Positions 1 to 12,254 of a DNA stretch of 64,000 bases are shown piece after piece. The notes under the pieces are model-generated. The model saw nothing but the letters and a program-made list of their open reading frames with translations. It was not told the DNA's origin and did no database searches. The stretch comes from Tanypteryx hageni (Eukaryota > Arthropoda > Insecta > Odonata > Petaluridae): positions 96,512,207 through 96,576,206 of the forward strand of contig CM054116.1 in NCBI GenBank assembly GCA_028673005.1, given 5' to 3'. The position numbers were made by a program, and so were the translations under genes. The stretch's first letter is position 1. Each line of letters starts with the position of its first letter.

Positions 1-385
1 TCGGGTTCCTTCGGATCAACCATGTCAACCCCGTAGGCTCTGTAGCTCCCGTACGTAAACCCGTAGTGAACGACAGGCATTTGTTATGGAAAATCAATTT
101 TATTCTGTAAGTGGCTTATAAAATTTTCAGTGAATGTTATCTCGATTTTTCAAGAATTAGCAGCTATTTAGTTCCTCATATAGTGAAATAACAATGTAAT
201 AAGTGCTATTAACTCGCTTGGAACGGGAGTATGTTTGGGAAAACATAGGCGTTCTCTCTACATTTGTCATTGAAAAGCGTTCTTGAACGCCATCGTTCTT
301 ATAGACCGACGCTAACTTGTGAATCCAAGTGATTGAAAGAAGTGCAGCTCTAAAGACTGAATCTGGTGAATATATTTTATTAGGA
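1..385 (+). promoter_or_regulatory. Upstream region and 5' UTR of gene 1
   Basis: No coding exon is recognised before the ATG at 386. The sequence is less AT-rich than the introns. A short perfect hairpin lies at 278-291 (GCGTTC, two-base loop, GAACGC), close to another gcgttc at 249. The transcription start cannot be fixed, and a further upstream noncoding exon outside the window is possible. The start context is ggaATGg, with a purine at -3. Confidence 0.4.
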
Positions 386-405
386 ATGGGACGTTCTGAT
401 AGAAG
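386..405 (+). CDS. Rm62: Gene 1 coding exon 1 (MGRSDR..)
   Basis: ATG at 386-388 opens a seven-codon exon that ends in phase 2 before a consensus GTAAGT donor at 406. Joining the trailing AG to exon 2 gives AGA and continues directly into the Arg/Asp repeat. Such a very short first coding exon matches the homologous junction in the downstream paralogue. Confidence 0.8.
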
Positions 406-1605
406 GTAAGTGTATTCATTTATACTATTTCATGGCCTTGATATGCGCATCCGTGCGTAATCCGGCGTCCGTAGTAATATGTAGGCGTTCGGCTAGTATG
501 ATCTGCTTCTACCTGTGATCTTAAACCATTTAATAAAAGTCATATATGAGTTTTTCAGTCTGGAAGGATTACTTGCCCAATTTTAGGCAGGAATCATTTC
601 CTGAACGCTTTCCTCTAATTAAATGCACTAAGAAGTGTAAGGATAGCGTATAACTTTTGCTATAAGTTAGTTTTTCATTCATAAACATAATTATAAATTA
701 TTTTTAAATTGTACCTGATAAATTTGTTTTTTTGTTTGTGCATGATTGTATCTCATATCGGTTGAAATGCCCAAGACTACATTTAGATTGTTGCATTTTA
801 TAATTTTAATCTATAATACAATTCATGAATATGAATTTATTTTATTTTTACACGTAAACACCCGGTATTAATCAGTTTTTGGTTGATATTGCTCATGAAT
901 ACTACCTCAATGACGGAATTGCAAATTGTATGCATTATAATTGGCATATTCTGGTGAATTGTAAATCAACATATATTACGATAAATATATAAGTACTATG
1001 AAGGTAGTTTTTTGTTTTTCTATTCAATTTTCCGTCGTGATAACGTTTTTAGCAGGCCTATAACTCTCTAATTGGGTGATAGCGAACGCAGGATCTTAAC
1101 GTGTTACAAAAACATAATCGTGATTTTTGTACTTTACTATACATTTAAAAAAGATTTACTGCTTGCATTGATGGTATTTTCTCAAAGATTTTTTTATAGC
1201 ACTATTATGATGCATAGAAATTAATCGCATTATGTGTTCAACTATTATGAGCCGCAATGACATTAATTTTAATGTGTGATATTTAGTATTTCCTGACCAT
1301 AAACGTTTTCTGCATGTAATGAGAAAACTGATAACTTGATGGCTATCGTAACAAAATGCTCTAGGATTTTGTTTGCCAGTTTACTATTTTACCTGTACTG
1401 CCGGGGTCTTTGGTGATTTAAGCAAAATATTTTTTCCATGAAATGCTAAATTTAACAAAATTTCCCTCACAGTTGTGGAATATTTTTGTCAATTGTTTTT
1501 ATCCAAAATTTATGCTTGATTACTTTACCTTCTATTAAAATCTTCTCAATCATTTTTTCCTTTATTTACTTACTAGTAATTTTTTAAAATTCATTTTTCT
1601 TTTAG
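406..1605 (+). other. Intron 1 of gene 1
   Basis: AT-rich 1.2 kb intron, donor GTAAGT, acceptor TTCTTTTAG. No coding sequence, TIR pair or long repeat is visible in it. Confidence 0.75.
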
Positions 1606-2037
1606 AGATCGAAGCAGAAGCAGAGACAGAAGTCGAGATAGGGACAGAAGTCGTGACAGAGACAGAAGCCGTGATCGTGACAGGGATAGAAGCCGTGATC
1701 GTGACAGAGACAGAAGTTTAGACAGAGGCAGAGACCGGGACAGAGACAGAAGGGATCGTGATAGGGATCGTGGAAGGGATAGAGATCGCAGTCGAGACAG
1801 GGATCGCTTCAGAGATGATCGACGTGGTTTTGGCGGTGGTGGTGGCGGTGGAGGTGGTGGTGGTGGTGGTGGCGGCGGCATTGGTGGTGGTGGTTTTGGA
1901 GGAGGTGGAATGGGTGGTAGGAATAGTTTGAAAGGGCGGCAGCCTGGAGAGAGATTACGTAAACCCCACTGGGATCTCAGCCGCTTACCAACCTTCAGGA
2001 AAGAATTTTATGTGCCACATCCAGATGTTGCCAACAG
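1606..2037 (+). CDS. Rm62: Gene 1 coding exon 2: RD/RS-repeat, poly-Gly and p68 N-terminal domain
   Basis: Encodes residues 7-151. The first two thirds are alternating Arg-Asp with Arg-Ser, written as repeated (AG)A-GA(C/T) codons, followed by about 16 consecutive Gly and further Gly-rich sequence. The last 35 residues carry the conserved p68 N-terminal block with [30 protein letters not shown] tracts are typical of splicing-associated nuclear proteins, and Gly-rich tracts of RNA-binding disordered regions. The exon ends in phase 2 at a GTATAG donor. The proline-rich reading of the opposite strand (1591..1881) is a shadow of the Gly codons. Confidence 0.93.
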
Positions 2038-4504
2038 GTATAGTATTTTCATAAATATCTAATTAATTTTTAGTCATTTTAATTTAATATTTCCTATATG
2101 TTGTTGTGTTTCTTATTTAAGATCATTGGAATTGCTATGCAATCATAATTTTATTATTTATTGTAAGAGATTTTGTAGTAGTTTTCAGTTAGTGGCAGTT
2201 AAACATCTTTAAATCCTTATTCAACTCAATTTTTATATTTTTTGTAATGATTTAATGATGTAGTAATTCTTTAGGTTTTTTATTGTCTTGTAGTAGATGT
2301 AAAATATTATGAAAAATCTCCCTTGAAAACATTGAAAAAATAATATCAAATCCTTTTTTGCATGATGATTTTAATGACAAAGAATAATAACTAATGTGAA
2401 ATTGAAAAACAAGCATGGCTTGACCTTTTCATCTTACTTTTGTTTAAAAAGCCTATTGCTGCTTGAAGCATTTATCTCTTTGAACTTTTTATTATAAGCA
2501 CTTTTCAAGGGCTATATGTATGGGCTAACAGGGATGCAGTTGATGGGCTATAAAATGTTATGTTAAACATTAAAATAAGCAGTACTAATACACGAAGAAT
2601 CTATTTTAATTGTAATTCACCCCCTTTATACTGAGTTAAATTTACTTTATGTTAACTGGCCCAAAATAATTTTTAGGCCTAGGCCCCCAAAATTCACTAT
2701 TTGCCATTGATAATAGGTTTAACTTTATGTTAGTTAAGTAAAAAAATTTGTTATACTTTATGAAATGAAGAGTTTGTTAAACCCATTTATTTTTTCTTTT
2801 GTGTGAATAATAATTTTGAAAACCATTTGCAAGGCACAGAAATTAGTTATACCTAAAATGCTATAACTTGGCAGTGTGCTGTAGGCACCTTTACGGTAGG
2901 ACGAGTCCATCCTTGAGCCGGGACTGCTTTTAGGGGAGGTGGTGTTTAGGTGTGGGCATTGGTGCGAGAACTTAAAATCTGGAGGGGAATAAAGAAAGGG
3001 AGGGAGGTACACTAAGGCTGATGGACTTTTCTGAACCAAAATTTGTCTACTATGCTCTGACATCAGCTCCCCCTTAAAGCTTCTCCTTCCCATTCATTCC
3101 ATTTCCCTCTCACGCATCTCCACCTGCCACCTTAGAGCGCACGAGCTATACCATTGTGTATCACAGCTTGAAAGTTTTAGTTTTGTCTAAATTTAACCAG
3201 TGTCTGGTTCACTGCTATATTTTGCCCTAATGTATAAAGTACGTCACTGGAACCTGCAAGTCTGCAAGAATCAAGCACTTATAGCATTAGTTATTTATCT
3301 CTAAAGATCTTACATTTGATATCCTTAAACAAGTTGAAATTCCATTCTATTGTTATCCCTCTAATTACATAATAGTCACAATAACCTCATCCTCATTCCA
3401 TTTAAGCATCTCTCTTCCCCTTAGACTCCATCCCTGTGAAGTGAAAATTTTCTACTACTTGATGATGATGACGTATAAATACATATTCATTTCTCTGTGA
3501 ATAATATCTGTAATTCTGTTTGACTTCCTCAGTTTATTATTGCAGTTATTACGAATAATTTTATGTTCATAATTGAATTGGTTTTTGTTATACATGCATT
3601 TAAAGTAAAATGTTTAGAGAAACGACAATGGGCATATAAAATTTTCACATCAGTATTACTATATTGATCCATGTACTATGTGCCCCTGAATAAGACATAC
3701 AGCCCATTTTTTGAAACATGTATTTAAAAGATCAAAGATCGAATTAATTCAGTTGGAGATGTTACACAATATTGTTTGTTTGTTGTGAAATAATTGCATT
3801 GAATCACATTAGTCTTTGTCGTTGGCCACTATATTTGGACAGTTTTCTCTCTGCAATACCAGAAACAAATGATTTTTTGGTAAACAATAAAACTACAGTG
3901 AAACTTTGATTTTACGTTTTTGAAGGGAGTTTTAAAAAAAAACGTAAAACGAGGAAAACATGAAATCGAGAAAATTAAAATTCTTTACTTAGAAGAAAAA
4001 ATTTGCACTGCTTACTATATATACTAGTAAAATGTGTCTGCATTCTGCAAGCATTTCAGATCGCTTTGTTTATTTTAGATTAAGAAAGCTCATGCCATAA
4101 AAGTTTATTTTTTTAAAACACCCACCAGCTATATTCAATGTACCATACCGAACAAAAAAAATCCCAAATATCAAACATCATGTGATTTAATATTGTTAAA
4201 AGTGCTTGCATTGCAAGCATTTTTGTACATGCGGGTAGCATTGAATTCTTGCTTTCCTTCCATTTGGAGCCAATTGGTGAGCACAAGGAGAGTGGAGTAC
4301 AAAAACAGCTGAGTGAAAGAGGAGGAAAAGAGAGAATAGTGAGGAGAGAGAGAAAGAGAGGGGGAAGGATGATCAGGAGAGTAGAGGGGGAGAAGAGCGC
4401 AGAACTATGCAGTAAGAGGAGGCCACGCTACCATGCCATCTTCCCTCCATCGCGTAGCATTTAGCCTTCGCTGTGGCCTTGAGGGCGTAATGAGAAAGGA
4501 TGAA
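2038..4504. other. Intron 2, proximal part: no recognised element except a possible MITE end and a GA-rich tract
   Basis: AT-rich intronic DNA. At 3895 the sequence TA-CAGTGAAACTTTGATTTTACG resembles one end of the pogo-type MITEs seen elsewhere in the window, but no matching right end was found. A purine-rich (GAGAGA, AGAAAGAG) tract lies at about 4283-4400. The ORFs at 2758-3093 and 4249-4588 resemble nothing recognised. Confidence 0.45.
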
Positions 4505-4566
4505 TCGCAAATTGCCTTCCCTTGCCCTTATATGATCTGTAAGGTATAGATTAAAAATTTTATTCA
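4505..4566 (+). repeat. Direct repeat, left copy, outside the mariner
   Basis: The block beginning gcaaattgccttcccttgc and continuing through ttatatgatc-tgtaaggtat-gattaaa recurs at 5906-5966 on the same strand with a few changes. The two copies lie on either side of the mariner at 4615-5833, about 50 and 70 bp from its ends, so they are not its target-site duplication. Confidence 0.75.
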
Positions 4567-4614
4567 GGTATAGGATAAAATTTGCCACAATAACATCCGC
4601 AACAGGATGTATTA

Positions 4615-5833
4615 GATTGTAACATAAGTAATGTCGTTTTTTTACATTATGAACAGTTCAATGTAAAATAGTAATCAAGTATCACAATTATAATGTCCAC
4701 AACAATGAAATGTGAGGAAGTTATAGTTGAGTTAGTTCTGAATTATTTAGGTAATTAAGTTTTTTAATTAAATTATTTATTCTAAACCCTTATTCTCGAA
4801 CGATCAACTATGAGCAGCAATAACCTCCATATCCACCATTGTATGATCTATGAGTTTAAGCAAGACATCTATGCAACCATTGTGACAAAATATTTTCAAC
4901 GTTTATTGTGACATTCTTAATGTTCGTAAGTGTTAACGTTGGTTTTTCAAACTCCGATCAGGCGATTTTAATCTCACCCGATTAGGACGACCATTTGATC
5001 CCTCTGAGTTCTCGTGGAATCAGATCCATGTCCAACTACTCGATAAATAACCGAGAAGCACAGTTGTTCACAAATGACTGTTTGCAGACACCATCAGAAG
5101 CTCGGCAAAGTCAGTAAGCATGGTGTATGGGTTCCACATCAACTGTCAAAAGACAACCTACTGCAACATGTCTCAGTATGCACTTTCCTACATGCTTGAC
5201 AATCCTGTGAGCCATTTCAGGAGCAAATTGTGACTGGAGATGAGAATTAGGTACTGTATGAGAACATGCGATGGAAGAGGCTGGGGCTGGGCCAGATCCC
5301 AAAACCCATCCAAAAAGGCAGTCTGCACCCTAATAAGATCATGCTGTTCATTTGGTAGGATATAAGAGGCGTAATTCTTTTTGAGTTTCTGGATTCAAAT
5401 CAGAATATCACCTCCAAGCTTAATTGTCAACAATTAGTGCATTTATGTCAACCTTCACTCCAAAAGTGGCCTGCTCTGGTGAATAGGAAGTGTGTCAATC
5501 TTCTGCATGACAATGCATGACCCCATGTTGCAAAGGTGACATGGCAGAAAATCCAAGATTTCAAATGGGAAGTCCTACCACACTCTCCATACTTAGCTGA
5601 TCTTGCACCATCTGGTTTGAATCTGTTTCGATCTTTAAAACATGATCTAAATGAAAAACAATACAAGAACTTCGATGAGGTCTCTTTTGACCTCAATTCA
5701 TTCTTTGACTCAAAGCTGGAAACTATGCTATCGAAGAAGAGGGTGACTATGTTGTTGTTTAATGTTCATAAAATAAAGCTAATTCCTCCTTTTACAAAAT
5801 TGTTAAAAAAATGATATTACTTATGTTACAACC
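4615..5833 (+). mobile_element. Mariner-like element with TIRs and TA target duplication
   Basis: Terminal inverted repeats GATTGTAACATAAGTAATGTC (left, 21 bp, two mismatches) and its complement at 5813-5833, each flanked by TA (4613-4614, 5834-5835). The length, 1219 bp, is that expected of a mariner. The interior is a decayed transposase (separate entry). Inserted in intron 2 of gene 1. Confidence 0.88.
4960..5814 (+). pseudogene. Mariner transposase pseudogene
   Basis: Reading across frames on + recovers mariner signatures: GVWVPHQLSKDNLLQH (about 5125-5170), a TGDENWV-like block (5232-5250), LLHDNA.PHVAK (5498-5536), then an open stretch 5536..5814 with LPHSPYLADLAPSGLNLF, the conserved mariner HPPYSPDLAPSDYHLF region. 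Stops and frame changes before 5536 disable it. Catalytic Asp positions are partly recognisable (GDE, HDN). IS630/Tc1/mariner superfamily; subfamily not resolved. Confidence 0.85.
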
Positions 5834-5905
5834 TAATACCTACAACCTACAGTTTTTGTGATAAAAATTGTTAGTATGTAATAATCGTAAAAAAATATAT
5901 ATAAC

Positions 5906-5966
5906 AATCGCCAATTGCATTCCCTTGCCCTTATATGATCAGTAAGGTATCGATTAAACAATTTAG
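5906..5966 (+). repeat. Direct repeat, right copy
   Basis: Partner of 4505-4566 (shared core ttcccttgcccttatatgat, then gtaaggtat-gattaaa). It suggests that the mariner inserted between, or moved together with, an older tandem duplication. Confidence 0.72.
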
Positions 5967-6477
5967 TCATCCAGACGATAGAATTGGCTACAAAAATTTT
6001 GCAAAAGTTCGTACTTACGACTTGTAGTTTCCGGATTAAAAATTATTAAACTTGATTGTACAAATGGGGTTAAAAAACCCTTAAAAATGAACATTTTGAA
6101 ATTCTTGATTTTTTCTGTTTGGTTGTGAACAAATTCCTATAATTGTGCCAAATTTCAAGTCTCCAGCTCATCTGGAAGTGCCTAAACATTAGTATCCTCC
6201 TAATAATAATATATCATAAGTAAGAAGTGTCAATATAGAATGATGATATGTGAACTTTTTGAACTTAATACTATAATCTTATACCATAATAACCTTCTTC
6301 AGTGGACTGATGCTCTCCTCGGCACCTCTGATGGCAACGTATTGTAAAATACGAACATTTACGTATGATAATTTTAAAATATAAGTAGGTAATAATTTAG
6401 CTTTTTGGGAATTAATTTACACAAAGCAAATGAATTCCAAACTATATTACTGATTACTTATTCGAATACTTAATAAA

Positions 6478-7162
6478 AATCTGATGTGGCCACCACATGA
6501 CTTTCTCCATATCTGTAATATTTCTAAAAATTCCATATAGGTTACATAATAATAAATATTTTAAGCAACTGCGAGAAAATTTTAGACTTTAAAAATAACA
6601 GAAATAAACTCAAACCATAGCCTTCTGATATTGGATATAGCCACTAAGCTCCAACAATTAAGAAAAGAAAAAGGAGCGTTACTAAGACGTAACTAAGCAT
6701 CAATTGTTAACAATAGTCATCGGTAGGTGACGTGGTGGTGGCAGCTAAAAATATAAGATATCTCTTAAACAATGCATTTTATGGGAAAATGTTTCAAACA
6801 AAGATTGCAGAAAATTAAATTTCCTAGAACTTTTATTCTAATACATTTTTCAAATATTAAAGCATATATTTCAAAATTATGAATGTGACAAGAGTAAACA
6901 CCCACTTCCGGTTGATCGATTTTTACCAAAAACTAATCAATTCTCGTGACTTTGATAAAAATGTTAAATATAAAATTTTGCATTGACCTGATTAATAGTT
7001 TTTGAGGTAGAGCACCCACAAAAAAGCTATCACATACACACAGACATCGAGAAAATGGTCAAAACGTGTTCAGGGGACCTCAAAACATATATTTCCATTG
7101 AAATCTCAGTCGATTTTTTTCATGGAAACAATACTTTCCCCTATACTACATATGGAGAAAGT
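6478..7162 (-). mobile_element. H-family nonautonomous element, copy 1 (ACTTTCTCCATAT ends)
   Basis: Left 13-mer ACTTTCTCCATAT at 6500-6512 and its complement at 7150-7162. Outside the left 13-mer is a hairpin, ATGTGG-CCA-CCACAT, then CTGAT/TTTT. Two other long copies (11171-11680, 12255-12929) and two fragments occur in the window. No ORF. Short internal inverted ends plus a hairpin just outside one of them resemble Helentron-associated (HINE) elements; that class is inferred, not proven. Confidence 0.75.
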
Positions 7163-7222
7163 AAAAATGGACCAAGTATAAACCAGGCAATATAATTCAG
7201 AATTGATATTATCAATGAAGTA

Positions 7223-7676
7223 CAGTGGAATCTCGATTATCCAGGCCCCGTTTATCTGAGCTTCCATGTTAACCGAGGCGCCCCCCCCCTAAATACATAC
7301 ATTGTTGTTTTTAGCTTGCGGTCAAGGTCACAGGTTATTTAGCACACGTAAATCATAACTCCTCATGACTTCAGTTTTCATTTGTTACATAGTGTAAGAT
7401 TCACGAAGCATGTGGCTGCATTCAGTCGCAACAATGTAACCGAGGTAGCCAAAAAGCGATCGACTTAAGTTAGGCAGAAATCATTAAAAGACTCTTTTGT
7501 TTAAGTAATATCAATAAATTGTTCTTTTAGTTTAGTTACGTATGTATACAATAAGTTTTCTGAACATACATAGGCCTATTTTTAATACCTAAAAAGAAAC
7601 TTCCGTTTAATCAGAGTGTATCATTATCCGAGGTTTAACTTGGTCCACTTTACCTTGGATAATCGAGACTCTACTG
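7223..7676. mobile_element. Pogo/Tigger-type MITE with TA duplication
   Basis: Ends CAGTGGAATCTCGATTATCC (7223-7242) and GGATAATCGAGACTCTACTG (7657-7676) form an inverted repeat of about 20 bp with two mismatches, flanked by TA on both sides. The CAGTGGAACCTCGATT-like terminus and TA target are typical of pogo/Tigger-derived MITEs. 454 bp, noncoding. Confidence 0.85.
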
Positions 7677-7879
7677 TATATAACAATTGAATATTCTGTC
7701 ATACAATTGAAAGAATCCTTTATTGTAATTATGTTGTGAAAACGTTAGTAAAAATAAAAATTGAAACTACTTCAAATTCAAATCACAATTATTGTTTGCA
7801 ATGTTAACTACCCGATTAGAAAGAAGCAGACATTAGAACTGAAAAAGCTCCTAAGAAAAATTGTAAATTACAAACATTA

Positions 7880-10031
7880 CAGGCATGCCTCATTTAGCGC
7901 AAGAGAGGCGTTCCAAGACATCTGTGCGCTATCCGAATTTGCGCTAAACGTTCAGTTTGTAACATAGCACCTTAAACTTTCAAGAAGGGTCGTATTTACC
8001 GAGATTACTGAAATCCAAGATTTTTTTAAATATAACCCATTTAATTCTATATGAACGTTAAATTATAAAATTCATTCAGTAAAAACACGATTTTGGTTAA
8101 TTTAAGTTTTAGTAAATGAAAATGGACACAAAACGAAATAAATTAACAAAAGGCATATATTATTTATCAGAAAATAAAGAAAAAACAATAAATCAATAGA
8201 TAGAGATGTGAAAGGAAAAGGGCTGCCGGTTATTTTTAAATAATTATTTATTATGAACATATTGATGTACAACAGCTTCATAATACGAGTGTTATTATGA
8301 TTCAGCGATGCCGCCACAGATTCAGACATGTAACTGTAGCATAGGTACCAACAGCAAAATAACATCAGAATAACAAATGAACAACAATGAAAAAAAGTAC
8401 TCCATACAAATTTATCGTAAACCTTACGTTTTACACAAAAAATTATTGATATGAAATGTGTATTTAATTATTTGATTGAACTTTTGTTCTCTAATATTTT
8501 TTGCTCGGATTAGTATTTAACAAGATGCTTGTGAGATACATTGTAAAATACATGTAGGTTTCCTTGCAAAGTGGTCATTATTATCATCTGATTTTAACCA
8601 AAATTGGAATCTGTTGACAAATTTTAATAAAATTCCCCAATACCAAATTTCATCAAAATACGCTCAGCGGTTCCAGAATTGAAACATGTGGATGGACGGA
8701 GACGACCATGCCTATATGTGTTCACTCTGTGCAAATAATGCATAATAACCATCGTGAAAGTTAAAGTTGTTATGAAACTAATCTAACCCAACCCAAATAC
8801 TCATCTACACGGAACCCAAGTAAAGTTAAAATTCAGTCATGATCCTAATCTAGCCCAATCCTAAGCAAAAACCCATCCAAAGCGAAACCAACACTGAACA
8901 TCTCAACAGTAACGTTAACAAGTTTAAAACTTCCAATGTTAGCTTCGATGCAAAGGACTGTAGAATTGCGACAAACCAATTAAAAAAGTAAAAGTGAACT
9001 AGTGAAATAGAAATAAAGCTAATCTTCTAACAGTAATAAAAGTCTACTTCTGTCCCTTTTGTGGCTCCCTCTGTCACGGTATAAAAATGTGAATAACTCG
9101 ATAATGGAACGAGATTCATTTTTGATATTAGGTAGGAATGATTGATTCACATATTGTAAGTTGATGATGAAAATAAATCTCGAAAAAAGTCCTAGGTTCG
9201 ACTCCAAGGCAGGCCTTTCCATTTCCCATATGATAACACATAAAAATCGACTTTTTGACTTGCAGGCTTTTATTCTTTTTGAGATCTAAATTTGAAAGAA
9301 TATACCTATGATCTTCGGATCTAGCCCATTTTAAAGAAAAAACTATGAAGTTTCTTATTCTGTTCATCTATTCCCGCCTACAGTTTGAAATTCCTCATTT
9401 TAAACGTTTAATTCACATATTTTGGGGAAATCTTGCCATTTAACTGGATGTTGCCATGCCAACCCATTACATTGTTAAACCTCGAAGTCCTATTTTTATT
9501 TCAATCCTTATGAGTGAAAGTGTGCTTTGAATGCTCTTACAATTAGTACGAGAAAGAGAAGAGAGAGAGAAGAGAGAAATTCTTTTCATAGCAACCAATG
9601 CAAACAACATTCGTTGCGTTTTTTACGAGGAGGAATACATTTGAATGTAGAACATTAATCATTTGCATATTAAAATTAGGTACTTAGAATCATCGTAGGA
9701 GCTCGAAACTTGAAAGTTTGTTTTCTTTCCATCCAAAGAAAGTCAAGGCATATTTATGTTCATTTTTTATTTTACAAAAACCTTTCCTGTGTAATTTCAA
9801 TGGGCATCTCCCTATAAATATAATAATAAGTTACCTGAGCTAGTAAATGTATAAATAACGACAAATTTGTTTTTAATTAGAGTGGAATGACTATCACTGA
9901 ACAAAGTGAAATACGAATGAAGGTAAGTGAGAAAAATGTTGGTACCATAAGAAAAGACTGTAGAATTTAGGAGCTTTATTTTTTTAAATTAAACTGTGCT
10001 AAAAGAACATATGCTAAACGAGGCATACCTG
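7880..10031. mobile_element. Tigger-like element A, containing a nested Helitron-like copy
   Basis: CAGGCATGCCTCATTTAGCG at the left end and the complement of CAGGTATGCCTCGTTTAGCA at the right end, each bounded by TA (7878-7879, 10032-10033). The termini match the Tigger/pogo consensus CAGGCATACCTCG. Excluding the nested element at 9026-9815, about 1.36 kb remains; no transposase was recognised in it. Confidence 0.8.
9026..9815 (+). mobile_element. Helitron-like nonautonomous element, copy A
   Basis: About 790 bp, aligning along its whole length with 38520-39306. The 5' end TCTAACAGTAATAAAAG and the following ACTTCTGTCCCTTTT resemble the 5' end of the clear Helitron at 54835. The 3' end has a degenerate form of the hairpin that is perfect in copy B, then CTCCCTAT. 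It sits inside Tigger-like element A. It contains a B-box-like ggttcgactcc at about 9193, probably coincidental. Confidence 0.65.
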
Positions 10032-10099
10032 TAAAGAGCTTTAATAGTAAATATAATACTTATATATTTTTATTATTGTTTCTTTAAAAATTTTTACAT

Positions 10100-10965
10100 A
10101 CTTGTTTCTTTTTCTCTGTTACTTTTAACTTATTTACATAATTCATTTTTAATATCGTTGCACATCATTGTTACACTGTTATTTGTAATTTCAAATCTTG
10201 GCAAATACTTCCTTGTTGCTTCTATTCCCCAGAGTGCAGCCAGAAATGTAGTAGGCGTAGAATCTTCCACAACTTCTATCTCTTCTTCTTCCTCTTCAAA
10301 CTCGACCAACTTCATCTAACACCATGTTCACAGTCTTCATCTCACACATTTCAAGAGCACTTTCACATGCCACATAATGCTCAAATTGTACCTAGCTGTT
10401 TTCACATGTGGCCAATCATCCTTTTCGTTGTCATTAAGGATCATATCTTTGTGTATGATAACATCTTCCTGGTCCACATTATTTGTAAACCCACATTTGG
10501 TAAAGCAGTTCTGCAATGTGGATGATGGTATTAAGCGCCTGTCTTCTGCTGTAAAATTTAGGACATCAAACAGATTCAACTTCAATTTTGTAACATCTTG
10601 AAGCTCTCCTCCATCTATTAGTGCCACAGTCTTACGGATGAGTTGCTTTCTGTAGTTCCATTTGAAAGCATGAATTACTCCCAGGTCTAATGGCTGGGGA
10701 TGACTGGTCCAATTAGGTGGGAAGAAAACTTGGATGTTTCCCAAATGACGTGTCTTGTGGATCAAAAAAGTATAATTTTGCTGTTTTTAGCTCTCATTTG
10801 TGCATTTAGTGCTATTAAAAAGTCTTCGAAGATTTGAATAGTCTTCCAAGCTTTTTTATTAACCACATACTTAATGGGCAGCTTCTTAACATTCTTAAAA
10901 CATCCAGGATTTTTAAATTTACCATTAACCAAAGGTACTTCTACAAAGTTAACAATTTTTCTTCA
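10100..10965 (-). pseudogene. Tigger/pogo transposase pseudogene, C-terminal part
   Basis: On the minus strand the sequence reads FKNPGCFKNVKKLP..Y, then NKKAWKT, FEDFL, KI(I/L)LF, then an open stretch (10337..10765) with FFPPNWTSHPQPLDLGVIHA, the signature region of DDE_1/Tigger transposases. It ends with an acidic run (EFEEEEEEIEVVED) and a short tail (10130..10315). A frame change separates the last two blocks. The N-terminal DNA-binding part is absent here; a candidate fragment lies on the other strand at 12993. Confidence 0.8.
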
Positions 10966-11170
10966 TAGGCAATAGGAAGCCACTGTCTGATCTATTGTTC
11001 AGGTGGTATCTAACATCTCGACACATGTGGGAAATTTTGCTACTTAAAAACAAAGCCTTGAATATGATGTGCACCAGGTTTTTTTATGTAAAAACTAGTG
11101 TAATTGCCTTTCAAATATGATGGGATCATCATAAAAGTATTCCAGTGATATTTGATTTCAATATGAAAAA

Positions 11171-11680
11171 GAAATCTGATGTTGCCAACACTTGACTTTC
11201 TCCATATGTAGTTGGTAATTTACGAGTTGGCAGCACTGGAATCACTGTCAATATTAAACTGAAATATCTCCTTAACAATTGGCTCTACAAAAAATTATTA
11301 AATACAAAAGTTGTAGTAGAGAATAAAATTATCTATAACTTAGGTTATTAAATACGATTACGTTAATGAAGAATTACTGGAGATATTTTACACAAATGGA
11401 AAAATGGCAAGAATAAACATCCATTTCCGGTCGGCCAGTTTTAGCTAAAATCTAATCAGTTTTTGACTTTCTAATACAAATGCTAAATATGAAATTTTAT
11501 GCTGATCAGATTATTAGTTTTTGAGTTAAGAGCGCCCACAAAATTCTGATCACAGACATCATAGAGAAAATAATCTAAACATGTTCAGAGAACCTTCAAA
11601 CATGTATTTCTGTTGAAATCTCGAATTTGATTTTTTTCATGACAATAATACTTTCTCTATACTTTGTTTATGGAGAATGT
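11171..11680 (-). mobile_element. H-family nonautonomous element, copy 2
   Basis: Starts GAAATCTGATGTTGCCAACA then ACTTTCTCCATAT at 11195, and ends near TATGGAGAATGT at 11680. Interior aligns with copy 1 (tctaatacaaatgctaaatat, gagttaagagcgcccacaaa, and so on) with an internal deletion. Confidence 0.7.
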
Positions 11681-12254
11681 AATAAGTAAAATTTGCTATG
11701 ATCTGGTTTGGCTTTCATGCACAATCAAATTGGTATTTTTGAATGTTATCTTTGTTTTAATTATAATGTTTTAAATAATTACAAACAGAGAGGCCAAATG
11801 ATTATCCAAATATTTGCCAAAAATAAGAGGGAAATCCAGATAATGTATGAAGGATCCACAGAAATTTACTTGAAATATTTGAGCAAATTATAAGTTATTT
11901 AAAATGTATAGAATCTAACTTAATAATTGAATTATTTTACTGTCTCTTTTTAATGCATAAAAACAGGATAAAACATGAATGAACAATCAACTTATCATTG
12001 GAGGAAAATGTGTAGTAACTTACTATGAAATAAATACATGAACTGCAATGAGTTTTAATCATTTTTTAAGATCGCAATTTTCTTTTAACTATAGTAATTT
12101 AGAAAAATTTTCAGAAAATTGGCTGAATTTAAAGAAATTTAAATGAAAGTCATGAAATGTTATTTTTTCAGTCTTATTGTTAAATGAGAAATGTAACTCC
12201 TTAACCGTTAAGTTAAAAAATTAGAGATACACAGGAAAAAAGCGGGGGAAAAGA

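Noticed and set aside
1591..1881. Minus-strand ORF with poly-Pro and Ser-Leu-Arg repeats
   Set aside because: It is the exact antisense of the Gly and RD/RS codons in exon 2.
3895..3980. Pogo-type MITE in early intron 2
   Set aside because: Only one end could be found.
9185..9215. tRNA B-box-like sequence in Helitron-like copy A
   Set aside because: The same site in copy B is changed (ggtttgactcc), and no A box is present.
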